Source: Arthrobacter crystallopoietes
GTDB taxonomy: Bacteria > Actinomycetota > Actinomycetes > Actinomycetales > Micrococcaceae
Direction of reading: 5' to 3'
Assembly: GCF_017603825.1 (NCBI RefSeq)
Contig: NZ_CP072014.1
Coordinates: 2,852,001-2,916,000 of the forward strand
DNA length: 64,000 bases
Under the pieces are notes generated by a model. That model had not been told where the DNA came from, searched no databases, and worked only from the letters and a program-made list of their open reading frames with translations. This document shows, in pieces, positions 7,825-17,330 of the stretch. The first letter of the stretch is position 1; each line of letters begins with the position of its first letter. Both the position numbers and the translations under genes were made by a program.

Positions 7825-10800
7825 GAGGTGGTAAACGTCCAAGGTCGTACGGGATTGCCCATCCAGTAGCTCGCCGCGGGCACGGTCTCTCCCCGCATCA
7901 CCAGGGAAGCCGGGCCAACGGTGGCGCCGTCGGCAAGGGAAGCGGCCGGCAGGATGACTCCGTGCGGGCCCATCGTGGCGCCGGCTGCGAGTTCCACCGT
8001 ATCAATGCTCATGATCCGATCGTGGAACAGGTGGGTCTGGACCACGCAGCCGCGGTTGACTGTGGCACCATCGCCGAGCCTGACCAGGTCCGCCTCGGGG
8101 AGCCAGTAGCTCTCGCACCAGACGCCATGGCCGATCTTCGCGCCCAGCGCCCGCAGCCACCAGACCAAAGCGGGTGTGCCGGCTGCGGCGCGGCCGAACC
8201 ACGGCGCGCTAACCAGTTCCACAAACGTGTCCACCACTTCATTCCGCCAGATGAACGAGCTCCACAGCGGATGCTCGCCGGGCTTGATCCGCCCGACCAG
8301 GAGCCACTTGGCCAGCACCGAAGTGCCGGCCGCGGCGGCGCCGGCCAGCATCAGTACCAGGCCGCCGGCGAGGGCGGCGGCGAGGTAGCCGTAGGTTCCG
8401 GCCAGCCAGTCAAAGACCGCGAGAACCACCAGGGCCAGTGCCACGGTGACGGCCACCGGAACAAAACGGCACAATTCCCAGAGTGTGCGCGCCAGCTTAA
8501 GCCTCGCCGGCGGGGCGAAGGTGCGGCTGGAATCCGCTTCGATGGAGGTCCGGCGCAGGCGTACCGGCGGGCTGCCCAGCCAGGAGGAACCGGCCTTGGC
8601 CTTCGACGGTGTGGCGGACAGGACGGCAACCAGCGAGTTCTTCGGCACGCGCCGTCCGGCCGCGGTCATGCCCGAGTTGCCCAGGAAGGACCGCTTGCCG
8701 ATCTTGGCCGGGGCGATCTTCATCCACCCGCCGCCAAGTTCATACGAGGCCACCATGGTGTCGTCCGCCAGGAAAGCACCCTCGCCGATGGTGGTCATCT
8801 TGGGAACCAGCAGCACGGTGGATGCCTCTACGTTGCGGCCTACCTTGGCGCCCAGCAGGCGCAGCCAGACGGGGGTAAACAGGCTCGCGTAGATGGGGAA
8901 GAGGATGTCGCGCGCCATGTCCAGCACGCGTTCGGTGGCCCAGACCTGCCAGCCCACCCGGCTGCGCACCCGGTGATAGCCCTCCTGCACGCCGAGCCCC
9001 AGCAGGCGGACCGTAACGAGAACCAGCACCAGGTTGGTCAGGAACCAGACCAACGCCGCGGCCGGCACGGCGGCGAGCAACGGCACAAACGCGGCCCACA
9101 GGCTGCTGTTGCCGGGCACCAGGAAAATAACGACGGCGATCGCGGCCGCCGCTGCGGCAAAAGGGATCAGCGCCAGGGCAGCGGAAGCCAAGGGGTAGAA
9201 GATGCTCCACAACGGGCTCGATTTTGCCGGGGGTTCCGGCCAGGCGTGCTTTGACTTGCCGGTGCGTTCGGCGGGGGAGCCGGAGAAATTGAGACCGGCC
9301 TTGACCTTGCCGGTGACAGCGGAGCCGGGCTCCACGGTGGCGCCGGCACCGATGCTGGTGCCCGGCATGAGCGTACTGCGCGCCCCGATGGTGGCCCCGG
9401 CCCCCACGCTGATGGCACCGATATGGACCCTGTCGCCGTCGAGCCACCAGCCGGAGAGGTCTACCTCGGGTTCGACGGACGCCCCCCGGCCCAGCGTGAG
9501 CAGGCCGGTCACCGGCGGTACCGAGTGCAGATCCACGTCCCGGCCGATGTCGGCACCGAGAGCGCGTGCGTAGTACGGGACGAAGGGGGCACTGGCGAGG
9601 GAGACGGCCGATGCCATGTCTGCGATCTGTTCGGCCAGCCACAACCGCAGATGCACCCGGCCCGAGCGCGGGTAGGTACCGGGCCGGAGCCCCCGCAGCA
9701 GCAGCCGGGCGGCGAGCACGGAGATGGCCATCCGCCCGGGCGGGCTGACAAAGACGGCCCAGCTGGCAAGGACCCACCACCAGGACAAGGTCGGCGCCGC
9801 CGTCAGCACGCCCAGGAGGGACAGTGAGTTGTTGAGGATCATCAGGTACGTCAGCCAGCGCATGCCGACCAGGACAGTCAGCGGGATCCCCATCAATGTC
9901 TGGAAGATCTGGCTCTTGCGCTGCGTGCGCCGGACCTGCCGTTCCCTCGGCTCGGCCTGCACTCCGTCCGGAACCGACTGGCGCGCGGCCTCAATGAGGG
10001 CGCCGATGCGGGGATGGGCGTAGATCTCCGACACGGCAATGGTGGGGTACCGGACCCGCAGGGCCGACACGAGCTGGGCCGCAGCCAGCGAGCCCCCGCC
10101 GCTGGCGAAGAAGTCCGCATCCAGCGAGGCGACCGGCAGGCCGAGCACCGAACTCCACTGCTGCGCAATCCAGGCGGCGTCCGCCTCCAGCCGGAGCTCT
10201 CCTGCGCCGTCGGCCGGCTCGGAGCCCGGCAGCGGCCAGGGCAAGGCGTTGCGGTCCACTTTGCCGCTGGTCTTGGTGGGCAGGGTGTCGACGACGGCCA
10301 GCAGCGGGATCAACGGAGCCGGCAACTGGCCGCCCAAGAGCTCGCGGGCGCTGTCGACGTCGTAATCAGCGGGCGCCGCCAGGTAGCCGACCAGGATCTG
10401 GTTGCCCGCGGCGGTGGTCTTCACCGCGGCCGCGGCGCCGGAGACGCCGGGCAGGGCCTGCAGGGCGCTGTCCACTTCCCCGAGTTCAATCCGTCGGCCG
10501 CCGAGCTTGACCTGCTCATCCGCCCGGCCGACAAAGAGCAGGCCGGCCGGGTCATAGGTGACCAGATCGCCGCTGCGGTAGGCGCGCGCCCAGCCCAGGG
10601 ACGGCATCGGCGCGTACTTCTCCGCGTCCTTTGCCGGATCGAGGTAGCGGGCCAGGCCCACGCCGCCGATGATCAGCTCGCCCGTGCCGCCCTCGATGAC
10701 CGGAACGCCATCGGAATCCACCACGGCCAGGTCCCAGCCGTCCAGCGGCAGGCCGATCCGCACCGGACCGTCCCCGCCCAGCGGCGCGGCGCAGGCCACC

Positions 10801-11726
10801 ACGGTTGCCTCCGTAGGGCCATAGGTGTTCCAGACATCGCGGTCCGCCACGGCCAGCCGGCGTGCCAGTTCCGGCGGGCAGGCTTCGCCGCCGAAGATGA
10901 GCAAGCGGACATTTTCCAACGCCTCGGCCGGCCACAGTGCGGCCAGCGTCGGCACCGTGGAAACCGCCGTAATTCCGCGGCTGAGCAGCCACGGGCCCAG
11001 ATCCATGCCGCTGCGGACCAGGGAGCGCGGCGCCGGCACGAGGCAGGAGCCATGCCGCCAGGCGAGCCACATTTCCTCACAGGAGGCATCGAAGGCCACC
11101 GAGAGCCCGGCCAGCACCCGGTCCTGCGGACCCAACGGCTCATGCGGCAGGAAGATCCGGGCCTCGGCGTCCACAAAGGCGGCGGCGGACCGGTGGGTGA
11201 CAGCAACGCCCTTCGGCGTCCCGGTGGAGCCGGAGGTGAAGATCACCCAGGCATCGTCTGCCAGCTCGGCCGGCCGCGGATTCGGGAACGGCGCCGGACG
11301 CTCCGGCGACGTCACGATTTCGCCATCGGCTTTCAGAATGCCGGCCACTTTGGCCTCGCTGAAAACCAGCCGGGCGCGTTCATCGGGGTCATCCGCATCG
11401 ACCGGGACGTAGGCCGCGCCGATGTACAGGGTCGCGAGAATGCTGACATACAGTTCGCGCGTGCCGGAAGGAATCCGAATGCCCACCTTGTCGCCCGCCC
11501 CGAGCCCGGCCTCATGCAGCAGCTTCGCCTGCCGGCGGACGGCCTCCAGCAGTTCGGCGTAGCTCAGGGGCTGCTGCCCATCGTCCAGCGCCGAAGCGTC
11601 CGGGTAGGCCTCCGCGCTCGCCGTCAGGATGTCTATCAGGGTCCGGGGCGGGGGAGCGCTGCCGGCACCGGGCAGCTGGGGTTCATGCACAATCACTTGA
11701 ACACCATGGCCAACGAAGGTGAACAA
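7821..11726 (-). CDS. Pls/PosA-family non-ribosomal peptide synthetase (epsilon-poly-lysine synthetase-like)
   Basis: A 1301-residue membrane enzyme that joins amino acids without ribosomes. Domains: adenylation (about 28-500; TSGSTGTPKG at 164-173, NTYGPTEATV at 300-309, YRSGDLV, GRADEQVKLGGRRIELGEV, Lys489), carrier (about 515-580; phosphopantetheine site Ser546 in ASGGGSLAAAQ), then about six membrane segments (near 610-640, 645-662, 840-870, 878-908, 1087-1106, 1112-1140) alternating with three soluble left-handed beta-helix, acetyltransferase-like domains (about 720-815, 955-1060, 1195-1290). This is the layout of epsilon-poly-L-lysine synthetase, whose tandem C domains form isopeptide bonds. 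The by-eye specificity code D213 A214 E217 S256 I277 G279 T301 V309 V310 K489 suggests a basic amino acid, probably lysine. The open frame begins at TTG 11726; in-frame GTGs at 11696 and 11690 are alternatives, and none has a clear ribosome binding site. Product is inferred. Confidence 0.9.
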   Translation of the reverse strand: MFTFVGHGVQVIVHEPQLPGAGSAPPPRTLIDILTASAEAYPDASALDDGQQPLSYAELLEAVRRQAKLLHEAGLGAGDKVGIRIPSGTRELYVSILATLYIGAAYVPVDADDPDERARLVFSEAKVAGILKADGEIVTSPERPAPFPNPRPAELADDAWVIFTSGSTGTPKGVAVTHRSAAAFVDAEARIFLPHEPLGPQDRVLAGLSVAFDASCEEMWLAWRHGSCLVPAPRSLVRSGMDLGPWLLSRGITAVSTVPTLAALWPAEALENVRLLIFGGEACPPELARRLAVADRDVWNTYGPTEATVVACAAPLGGDGPVRIGLPLDGWDLAVVDSDGVPVIEGGTGELIIGGVGLARYLDPAKDAEKYAPMPSLGWARAYRSGDLVTYDPAGLLFVGRADEQVKLGGRRIELGEVDSALQALPGVSGAAAAVKTTAAGNQILVGYLAAPADYDVDSARELLGGQLPAPLIPLLAVVDTLPTKTSGKVDRNALPWPLPGSEPADGAGELRLEADAAWIAQQWSSVLGLPVASLDADFFASGGGSLAAAQLVSALRVRYPTIAVSEIYAHPRIGALIEAARQSVPDGVQAEPRERQVRRTQRKSQIFQTLMGIPLTVLVGMRWLTYLMILNNSLSLLGVLTAAPTLSWWWVLASWAVFVSPPGRMAISVLAARLLLRGLRPGTYPRSGRVHLRLWLAEQIADMASAVSLASAPFVPYYARALGADIGRDVDLHSVPPVTGLLTLGRGASVEPEVDLSGWWLDGDRVHIGAISVGAGATIGARSTLMPGTSIGAGATVEPGSAVTGKVKAGLNFSGSPAERTGKSKHAWPEPPAKSSPLWSIFYPLASAALALIPFAAAAAAIAVVIFLVPGNSSLWAAFVPLLAAVPAAALVWFLTNLVLVLVTVRLLGLGVQEGYHRVRSRVGWQVWATERVLDMARDILFPIYASLFTPVWLRLLGAKVGRNVEASTVLLVPKMTTIGEGAFLADDTMVASYELGGGWMKIAPAKIGKRSFLGNSGMTAAGRRVPKNSLVAVLSATPSKAKAGSSWLGSPPVRLRRTSIEADSSRTFAPPARLKLARTLWELCRFVPVAVTVALALVVLAVFDWLAGTYGYLAAALAGGLVLMLAGAAAAGTSVLAKWLLVGRIKPGEHPLWSSFIWRNEVVDTFVELVSAPWFGRAAAGTPALVWWLRALGAKIGHGVWCESYWLPEADLVRLGDGATVNRGCVVQTHLFHDRIMSIDTVELAAGATMGPHGVILPAASLADGATVGPASLVMRGETVPAASYWMGNPVRPWTFTTS

Positions 11727-11769
11727 GAGGTGGCCTACCGGCCGGTACCAGGCCCAAAAGTGGCGAAGG

Positions 11770-12735
11770 TTACGGGATCAACAGGAGTTTGCCGGTGGTG
11801 CGGCGGGACTCGAGGTCGGAGTGCGCCTGCTCCGCCTCGGCCAGCGGGTAGCTCGCGCCCACCCGGATCTGGAGCGAACCGTCCAGGACCGCGGCGAAAA
11901 GCTCCTCCGAGCGCCAGCGGCGTTCTTCCGCGGTGAGCAGGTGGTCGGCCAGCTTGGGCCGGGTCACGAACAGCGAGCCGGCCGCGTTCAGCCGTTGCAG
12001 GTCGAACGGCGGAACCTGCCCGGACGCGCCCCCGAAGAGCACCAACGTGCCGCGGATCCGCAGGCTGGCGAGCGAGCCGTCGAACGTATCCTTGCCCACG
12101 CCGTCGTACACCACGTCCACACCAGTGCCGCCAGTCAGCTCGCGCACCTGCTCCGCGAAGCCGTCGTAGCGCAGTACTTCGTCCGCTCCTGCTTCCCGTG
12201 CCAGCTTTTCCTTTTCATCGCTGGAGACCGTCGTGATGACCCTGGCACCCTTGGCCTTGAGCAGCTGGGTCAGGACCAGGCCCACGCCGCCGGCACCAGC
12301 GTGCGTCAGCACGGTCTGGCCGGACTGGACCTTGAAGCTCGAATTGACCAGATAGTGCGCCGTCATGCCCTGGAGCGGAATGGCCGCGGCTGTCTCGTCG
12401 CTGACCCCGTCCGGGACAGGCAGGGCGCCGTCCGCGTCAACGAGCGTATACTGCGCATAGCCGGCGCGTGCCTCGGAGGTGGCCACCCGGTCGCCGGCGG
12501 CAAAACCCGTAACGCCGTCCCCGCAGGCCTCGACGGTCCCGGCGATCTCGCTGCCTGGGGTGAACGGGAACCGGACCTTGTACACGCCGCTGCGCTGATA
12601 GGTGTCGATAAAGTTCACGCCCGCGGCCGCAACCTTGACCAGCAGCTGGCCCGGGGCCGGTGTGGGGATCTGGACCTCCTGCAGCTGCATAACCTCGGGT
12701 CCTCCGGGCGCTTCGGCAACTATTGCTTGGGCCAT
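11770..12735 (-). CDS. NADPH:quinone oxidoreductase, MDR family
   Basis: A 321-residue zinc-independent medium-chain dehydrogenase/reductase of the quinone oxidoreductase type, which reduces quinones or enones with NADPH. Seen: N-terminal GroES-like domain (VNFIDTYQRSGVY, PFTPGSEIAGTV), a Rossmann domain with HAGAGGVGLVLTQLLKAKGARV, and the C-terminal LLIP ending common to the family. The structural-zinc cysteines of alcohol dehydrogenases are absent. The ATG at 12735 is chosen because AGGAGG lies 10 bases upstream; the open frame continues for eight codons to a TTG. It is transcribed divergently from argC and ends 43 bases before the Pls-like synthetase, so the three reverse genes may form one transcript, though a metabolic link is not evident. 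Confidence 0.93.
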   Translation of the reverse strand: MAQAIVAEAPGGPEVMQLQEVQIPTPAPGQLLVKVAAAGVNFIDTYQRSGVYKVRFPFTPGSEIAGTVEACGDGVTGFAAGDRVATSEARAGYAQYTLVDADGALPVPDGVSDETAAAIPLQGMTAHYLVNSSFKVQSGQTVLTHAGAGGVGLVLTQLLKAKGARVITTVSSDEKEKLAREAGADEVLRYDGFAEQVRELTGGTGVDVVYDGVGKDTFDGSLASLRIRGTLVLFGGASGQVPPFDLQRLNAAGSLFVTRPKLADHLLTAEERRWRSEELFAAVLDGSLQIRVGASYPLAEAEQAHSDLESRRTTGKLLLIP

Positions 12736-12843
12736 GGCGTGTGGTCCTCCTGTAATCAACCGCGCACGCGCGTGCCGCGGCAGCTAGACTGGCGTTTTCG
12801 CGCACCTGCAGTCTCCGCTGCAGATGCTGGCTTCATCGTATCG

Positions 12844-12877
12844 TGCATAATTATGACCTCCTGTGAATAAGTTTTCC
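12844..12877. promoter_or_regulatory. tandem ARG-box-like operators upstream of argC
   Basis: TGCATAATTATG (12844-12855) and TGAATAAGTTTTCC (12864-12877) each resemble the bacterial ARG box (TGAAT-n4-ATTCA). Their centres are 21 bp apart, two helical turns, which is the spacing of paired ArgR sites in other bacteria. They sit immediately upstream of the argC -10 hexamer. ArgR, encoded in the same operon (18286-18834), is the expected ligand with arginine as corepressor. Confidence 0.7.
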
Positions 12878-12879
12878 TG

Positions 12880-12885
12880 TATAGT
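12880..12885 (+). promoter_or_regulatory. argC -10 element; leaderless start
   Basis: TATAGT at 12880-12885 is followed by six bases and then the argC ATG at 12892. The transcript should therefore begin at or next to the start codon, and no ribosome binding site is present. No good -35 is seen; the second ARG box lies where it would be. Confidence 0.6.
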
Positions 12886-12891
12886 GACCTT

Positions 12892-13923
12892 ATGACTTTT
12901 TCGGTAGCTGTTTCCGGTGCCAGTGGCTATGCTGGCGGAGAAGTGCTCCGCCTGCTGGCCAGCCATCCAGAGGTCTCCATCGGGGCCATCACGGCGCACA
13001 GCAATGCCGGCTCGCGATTGGGTGCGCTCCAGCCGCACCTGCATACTCTGGCCGAGCGTGAGCTGACGGAAACCACCGTGGAAAACCTGGCCGGGCACGA
13101 CGTCGTCTTCCTGGCGCTGCCGCACGGTGCCAGTGCGGAGATCGCCGCCAAGCTGCCCGAAGAGACCTTGGTGATCGACGCCGGAGCGGACCACCGGCTG
13201 GAAGACCCGCTCGTGTGGGAAAAGTTCTACGGCACGGTCCATGCGGGCACCTGGCCATACGGCCTGCCCGAGCTGCCGGGCCACCGCGAACGCCTGCGCG
13301 AGGCTAAACGGATCGCCGTGCCGGGCTGCTATCCCACCAGCTCGCTGCTCGCCCTGACACCGGGCTTCAGCGCCGGCCTGCTGGAAACCCAGGACGTGGT
13401 CATCGTTGCCGCGTCGGGGACTTCCGGGGCGGGCAAGTCGGTCAAACCGCATCTGCTGGGCTCCGAGGTCATGGGCGGCATGAGTCCGTACGGCGTCGGG
13501 GGTGGACACCGGCACACGCCCGAAATCGAGCAGGGCCTTTCCGCTGCCGCCGGCGAAACCGTCCAGGTTTCCTTCACGCCCACGCTCGCGCCGATGAGCC
13601 GCGGCATCCTGGCCACCGCCACGGCCCGGGTGAAGCCGGGGACCGACGCCGCAGCGCTGCGCCGGGCCTGGGCCGAGGCCTATGCGGACGAGGCCTTTGT
13701 GCACCTGCTGCCGGAGGGTCAGTGGCCGCACACCAAGTCGGTCCAGGGCTCCAACCACGTAGCCATCCAGCTGGCCTTCGACGAGCATGCCGGCCGCGTG
13801 ATCGTCAGCTGCGCCATCGACAACTTGACCAAGGGCACCGCCGGCGGCGCAGTCCAGTCCATGAACATCGCCCTCGGTCTTGAGGAGACCGCCGGCCTGA
13901 CCCACCAGGGAGTAGCACCGTGA
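12892..13923 (+). CDS. argC: N-acetyl-gamma-glutamyl-phosphate reductase
   Basis: Reduces N-acetylglutamyl phosphate to the semialdehyde with NADPH, the third step of arginine synthesis. The 343 residues show an N-terminal Rossmann motif [16 protein letters not shown] (7-22) and the catalytic cysteine Cys146 in [12 protein letters not shown]. Length is normal. It is the first gene of an eight-gene operon and appears to be translated from a leaderless mRNA. Its TGA overlaps the GTG start of argJ by four bases (GTGA), coupling translation of the two. Confidence 0.97.
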   Translation: MTFSVAVSGASGYAGGEVLRLLASHPEVSIGAITAHSNAGSRLGALQPHLHTLAERELTETTVENLAGHDVVFLALPHGASAEIAAKLPEETLVIDAGADHRLEDPLVWEKFYGTVHAGTWPYGLPELPGHRERLREAKRIAVPGCYPTSSLLALTPGFSAGLLETQDVVIVAASGTSGAGKSVKPHLLGSEVMGGMSPYGVGGGHRHTPEIEQGLSAAAGETVQVSFTPTLAPMSRGILATATARVKPGTDAAALRRAWAEAYADEAFVHLLPEGQWPHTKSVQGSNHVAIQLAFDEHAGRVIVSCAIDNLTKGTAGGAVQSMNIALGLEETAGLTHQGVAP

Positions 13924-15071
13924 GCGTCACCGCTGCACAAGGTTTCCGCGCCGCAGGCGTGACCGCCGGGCTGAAGGCCTCCGGCAATCCGGACGTGGCC
14001 CTGGTGGTTAACGACGGTCCCGCCAGATCGGCCGCCGCAGTTTTCACCTCCAACCGCGTGGCCGCTGCCCCCGTCCACTGGTCCCGGCAGGCGATTAGCG
14101 ACGGCCGGGCGGACGCCGTGATCCTGAACTCCGGCGGGGCCAACGCCTGCACCGGCCCCGAAGGCTTCCAGAACACCCACAGCACCGCGGAGAAAACCGC
14201 CGCACTGCTGGGCATTTCCGCCTCCGATGTGCTGGTGTGCTCCACCGGGCTGATCGGCGAGCAGCTGCCCATGGACAAGCTTCTTCCCGGCGTCGAGGCT
14301 GCCGCGGCGGCCCTCAACAACGACGGCGGCGCTGACGCCGCCACCGCGATCATGACCACCGACAGTGTGGCCAAGCAGTCGCGGTTCGACGGCTCGGGCT
14401 ACGTGATCGGCGGTATGGCCAAGGGCGCCGGCATGCTGGCCCCCGGCCTGGCCACCATGCTGGTGGTCATCACCACCGACGCCCATGTCGAAGCCCCCGC
14501 CCTGGACATGGCCCTGCGCGAGGCCACCCGGGTGACCTTCGACCGGACGGACTCGGACGGCTGCATGTCCACCAACGACACCGTAGTCCTGCTGGCCTCC
14601 GGTGCCTCCGGCGCGGTCCCGGACCTGGCCCAATTCAGCGCCGGACTGACCACCGTCTGCGCCGACCTGGCCCGCCAGCTGATTACCGACGCCGAGGGCG
14701 CCAGCCACGACATCGCCGTCACCACCATCAATGCCGCGTCCGAACGGGATGCGGAGGTGGTCAGCCGTGCGGTGGCCCGGTCCAACCTCTTCAAGACCGC
14801 CATCTTCGGCAAGGACCCCAACTGGGGCCGCGTGCTCTCCGCCGTCGGCACCACCGACGCAGTCTTTGAACCGGACCAGCTGAACGTCACCATGAACGGC
14901 GTGCAGGTGTGCCGCAACGGCGGCGTGGGGGACTCCCGCGACCTCGTGGATCTGGAAGCCCGCGAGGTCATCGTGATGATAGACCTGAATGCCGGCAACG
15001 AGTCCGCCACCATCTGGACCAACGACCTCACGCACGACTACGTGCACGAGAACTCCGCATACTCGAGCTGA
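13920..15071 (+). CDS. argJ: bifunctional glutamate N-acetyltransferase / ornithine acetyltransferase
   Basis: Transfers the acetyl group from N-acetylornithine to glutamate, recycling acetyl in arginine synthesis; many forms also make N-acetylglutamate from acetyl-CoA. The 383-residue precursor carries the self-cleavage site in [14 protein letters not shown], where Thr179 becomes the N-terminal nucleophile of the beta chain. The N-terminal oxyanion-hole threonines are in [12 protein letters not shown]. The GTG start overlaps the argC stop. No separate argA or argE is present in the cluster, consistent with the cyclic pathway. Confidence 0.96.
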   Translation: MSVTAAQGFRAAGVTAGLKASGNPDVALVVNDGPARSAAAVFTSNRVAAAPVHWSRQAISDGRADAVILNSGGANACTGPEGFQNTHSTAEKTAALLGISASDVLVCSTGLIGEQLPMDKLLPGVEAAAAALNNDGGADAATAIMTTDSVAKQSRFDGSGYVIGGMAKGAGMLAPGLATMLVVITTDAHVEAPALDMALREATRVTFDRTDSDGCMSTNDTVVLLASGASGAVPDLAQFSAGLTTVCADLARQLITDAEGASHDIAVTTINAASERDAEVVSRAVARSNLFKTAIFGKDPNWGRVLSAVGTTDAVFEPDQLNVTMNGVQVCRNGGVGDSRDLVDLEAREVIVMIDLNAGNESATIWTNDLTHDYVHENSAYSS

Positions 15072-15078
15072 GGTACCG

Positions 15079-15987
15079 ATGAACACGATGCTTGTAGCTC
15101 AGGACAAGGCGGGCACGCTGATCGAAGCGCTGCCGTGGATCCAGCGCTTCGCCGGGACCACCATGGTCATCAAGTACGGCGGCAACGCCATGGTCAACGA
15201 TGAGCTGCGCAGGGCTTTCGCCGAGGACATCGTCTTCCTGCACCATGTGGGCATCAAGCCAGTGGTGGTGCACGGCGGCGGCCCGCAGATCAACGCTATG
15301 CTTTCCAAGCTCGGCATTGAATCCGAGTTCAAGGGCGGCCTGCGCGTGACCACGCCGGAGGCCATGGACGTGGTCCGGATGGTGCTCACCGGCCAGGTAG
15401 GCCGGGAACTGGTCGGCCTGATCAACTCGCACGGCCCCTACGCCGTCGGGCTTTCGGGTGAAGACGGCGGTCTGCTGCAGGCCGTGCGCACCGGCACGGT
15501 GGTGGACGGCGAAGAGGTTGATCTGGGCCTCGTCGGCGAAGTAGTCGGTGTGAATCCTTCCGCCATCCTGGATCTGCTTGAGGCCGGCCGGATCCCGGTA
15601 ATCTCCACCGTGGCCCCGGAGATCAACAACGACGGCGAAGGCACCAACCAGGTGCTGAACGTCAACGCGGACACGGCCGCGGCTGCCGTGGCCGATGCCC
15701 TGCATGCCTCGCGCCTGGTGATTCTGACCGACGTCGAGGGGCTGTATGCCAACTGGCCGGACAAGTCCTCGCTGATTTCCTCGCTGACCGCCTCCGAGCT
15801 GCGGAACCTGCTGCCGAAGCTCGAGTCCGGCATGATCCCCAAGATGGAAGCCTGCCTCAAGGCGGTCGACGGGGGAGTGGAGCGTGCCGCGGTGGTCGAC
15901 GGCCGGATGGCGCACTCGATCCTGCTTGAAATATTTACGGCTGCCGGCATCGGCACCCAAATTGTTCCGGACGGAGACGAGAAATGA
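15079..15987 (+). CDS. argB: acetylglutamate kinase
   Basis: Phosphorylates N-acetylglutamate with ATP; in cyclic pathways it is the step usually feedback-inhibited by arginine. The 302 residues have the amino-acid-kinase signatures IKYGGNAM near the N-terminus and VHGGGPQIN, and [14 protein letters not shown] plus GGMIPK-like [11 protein letters not shown] in the C-terminal half. The N-terminal extension before the kinase core is of the type seen in arginine-sensitive enzymes. The ATG at 15079 has GAGGT at 15070-15074; a second in-frame ATG lies at 15088. The stop overlaps the argD start as ATGA. Confidence 0.96.
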   Translation: MNTMLVAQDKAGTLIEALPWIQRFAGTTMVIKYGGNAMVNDELRRAFAEDIVFLHHVGIKPVVVHGGGPQINAMLSKLGIESEFKGGLRVTTPEAMDVVRMVLTGQVGRELVGLINSHGPYAVGLSGEDGGLLQAVRTGTVVDGEEVDLGLVGEVVGVNPSAILDLLEAGRIPVISTVAPEINNDGEGTNQVLNVNADTAAAAVADALHASRLVILTDVEGLYANWPDKSSLISSLTASELRNLLPKLESGMIPKMEACLKAVDGGVERAAVVDGRMAHSILLEIFTAAGIGTQIVPDGDEK

Positions 15988-17330
15988 GTGAGGCAATCCA
16001 ACAGGCAGCAGCACAGCCGGCGGCCGGCTCGGCGTCGGAACTGGCCAGCCTCGACGGGCTGCACAACCAGGAACTGCTGGCCCGCTACAACCAGTCGCTG
16101 ATGGGCGTGTTCGGCACGCCGCAGCGCGTGCTGGTCCGCGGCAACGGCTGCACCGTCTGGGACGCCGACGGCAAGGAGTACCTGGACCTGCTCGGCGGCA
16201 TCGCCGTGAACGCCCTGGGCCATGCGGACCCGTTCATCACCAGCATCATCTCCAGCCAGCTGTCCACGCTGGGCCATATTTCCAACTTCTTCACCAGCCC
16301 GACGCAGATCGCGCTGGCCGAAAAGCTGCTGGAGCTGGCGCAGGCCCCGGCCGGTTCGAAGGTTTTCTTCGCCAATTCCGGCACGGAGGCCAACGAGGCG
16401 GCCTTCAAGCTGGCCCGCCGCAACTCCACCGCCACGCGGAACAGGATCATCGCCCTGGACGGCGCCTTCCATGGCCGGACCATGGGCGCCCTCGCGCTGA
16501 CGGCCAAGCAGGCCTACCGGGAACCGTTCGAGCCCCTGCCCGGCGGCGTGGAGCACATCCCCTTCGGCGACGTGGACGCGCTGCGGGCCGCAGTCGACGG
16601 AACGGTGGCCGCCGTCGTTCTTGAGCCGATCCAGGGCGAAGTCGGGGTACGGCCGCTGCCTGCCGGCTACCTCAAGGCCGCCCGCGAAATCACCCGCGAG
16701 GCCGGCGCGCTGCTGATCCTGGACGAAGTCCAGACCGGCGTGGGGCGCACCGGCAACTGGTTCGCCTATCAGGGCAGCGTGGCCGGCGGCGAGGACATCC
16801 TTCCGGACGCCATCACCCTGGCCAAGGGCCTGGGCGGCGGGTTCCCCATCGGCGCCATGGTGACGTTCGGCGAGCAGGTTTCCACCCTGCTGACCGCCGG
16901 ACAGCATGGCACGACGTTCGGCGGCAACCCGGTGGCAACCGCCGCCGCGCTGGCCACGCTGCACTCGATTGAGGCCCGGCAGTTGCTGCAGCATGCGAAC
17001 GACGTCGGCGCGCAGCTTCGTACCGCGTTGGCTGGTATCGACGGCGTCACCGAGGTCCGAGGCGAGGGCCTGCTGATCGGCTTCGACCTGGTCGAGGAGG
17101 TTGCCGCACCGGCCGTCCGTGCAGCGTTGGAGGCCGGATTCATCATCAACAACCCCGGTCCGCGCACGCTGCGCCTCGCGCCGCCGCTGATCCTCACCGG
17201 CACGCAGGCTGGGACTTTCATCCAGGCGCTGCCCGCCATCCTGGCAGCAGCAGCCGAAACTGCCGCCGAAACCACTGCCGCGGCCCACCCCGCAGCCCCC
17301 AACGCCGATGCCCCGAAGGACACGCCATGA
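15984..17330 (+). CDS. argD: acetylornithine aminotransferase
   Basis: PLP-dependent class III transaminase that converts N-acetylglutamate semialdehyde to N-acetylornithine using glutamate. The 448-residue protein has [17 protein letters not shown], the cofactor pocket [13 protein letters not shown], and the Schiff-base lysine Lys281 in [12 protein letters not shown]. The last 30 or so residues are an Ala/Pro-rich tail ([13 protein letters not shown]) beyond the usual end, making the protein longer than most homologues; its role is unknown. ATGA overlaps join it to argB before it and argF after it. Confidence 0.96.
   Translation: MSEAIQQAAAQPAAGSASELASLDGLHNQELLARYNQSLMGVFGTPQRVLVRGNGCTVWDADGKEYLDLLGGIAVNALGHADPFITSIISSQLSTLGHISNFFTSPTQIALAEKLLELAQAPAGSKVFFANSGTEANEAAFKLARRNSTATRNRIIALDGAFHGRTMGALALTAKQAYREPFEPLPGGVEHIPFGDVDALRAAVDGTVAAVVLEPIQGEVGVRPLPAGYLKAAREITREAGALLILDEVQTGVGRTGNWFAYQGSVAGGEDILPDAITLAKGLGGGFPIGAMVTFGEQVSTLLTAGQHGTTFGGNPVATAAALATLHSIEARQLLQHANDVGAQLRTALAGIDGVTEVRGEGLLIGFDLVEEVAAPAVRAALEAGFIINNPGPRTLRLAPPLILTGTQAGTFIQALPAILAAAAETAAETTAAAHPAAPNADAPKDTP

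Noticed and set aside
10014-11936. A 640-codon forward open frame opposite the Pls-like gene
   Set aside because: Low-complexity Arg/Gly/Gln/Ala-rich translation, mirror of the adenylation domain codons; no ribosome binding site.
12806-12823. CTGCAG-N6-CTGCAG double palindrome between the oxidoreductase gene and argC
   Set aside because: It could be a hairpin or operator, but with a 6-base common palindrome and no link to a promoter it is too weak to list as a feature.
15438-17288. A 616-codon reverse open frame opposite argB and argD
   Set aside because: Antisense shadow of conserved arginine genes.
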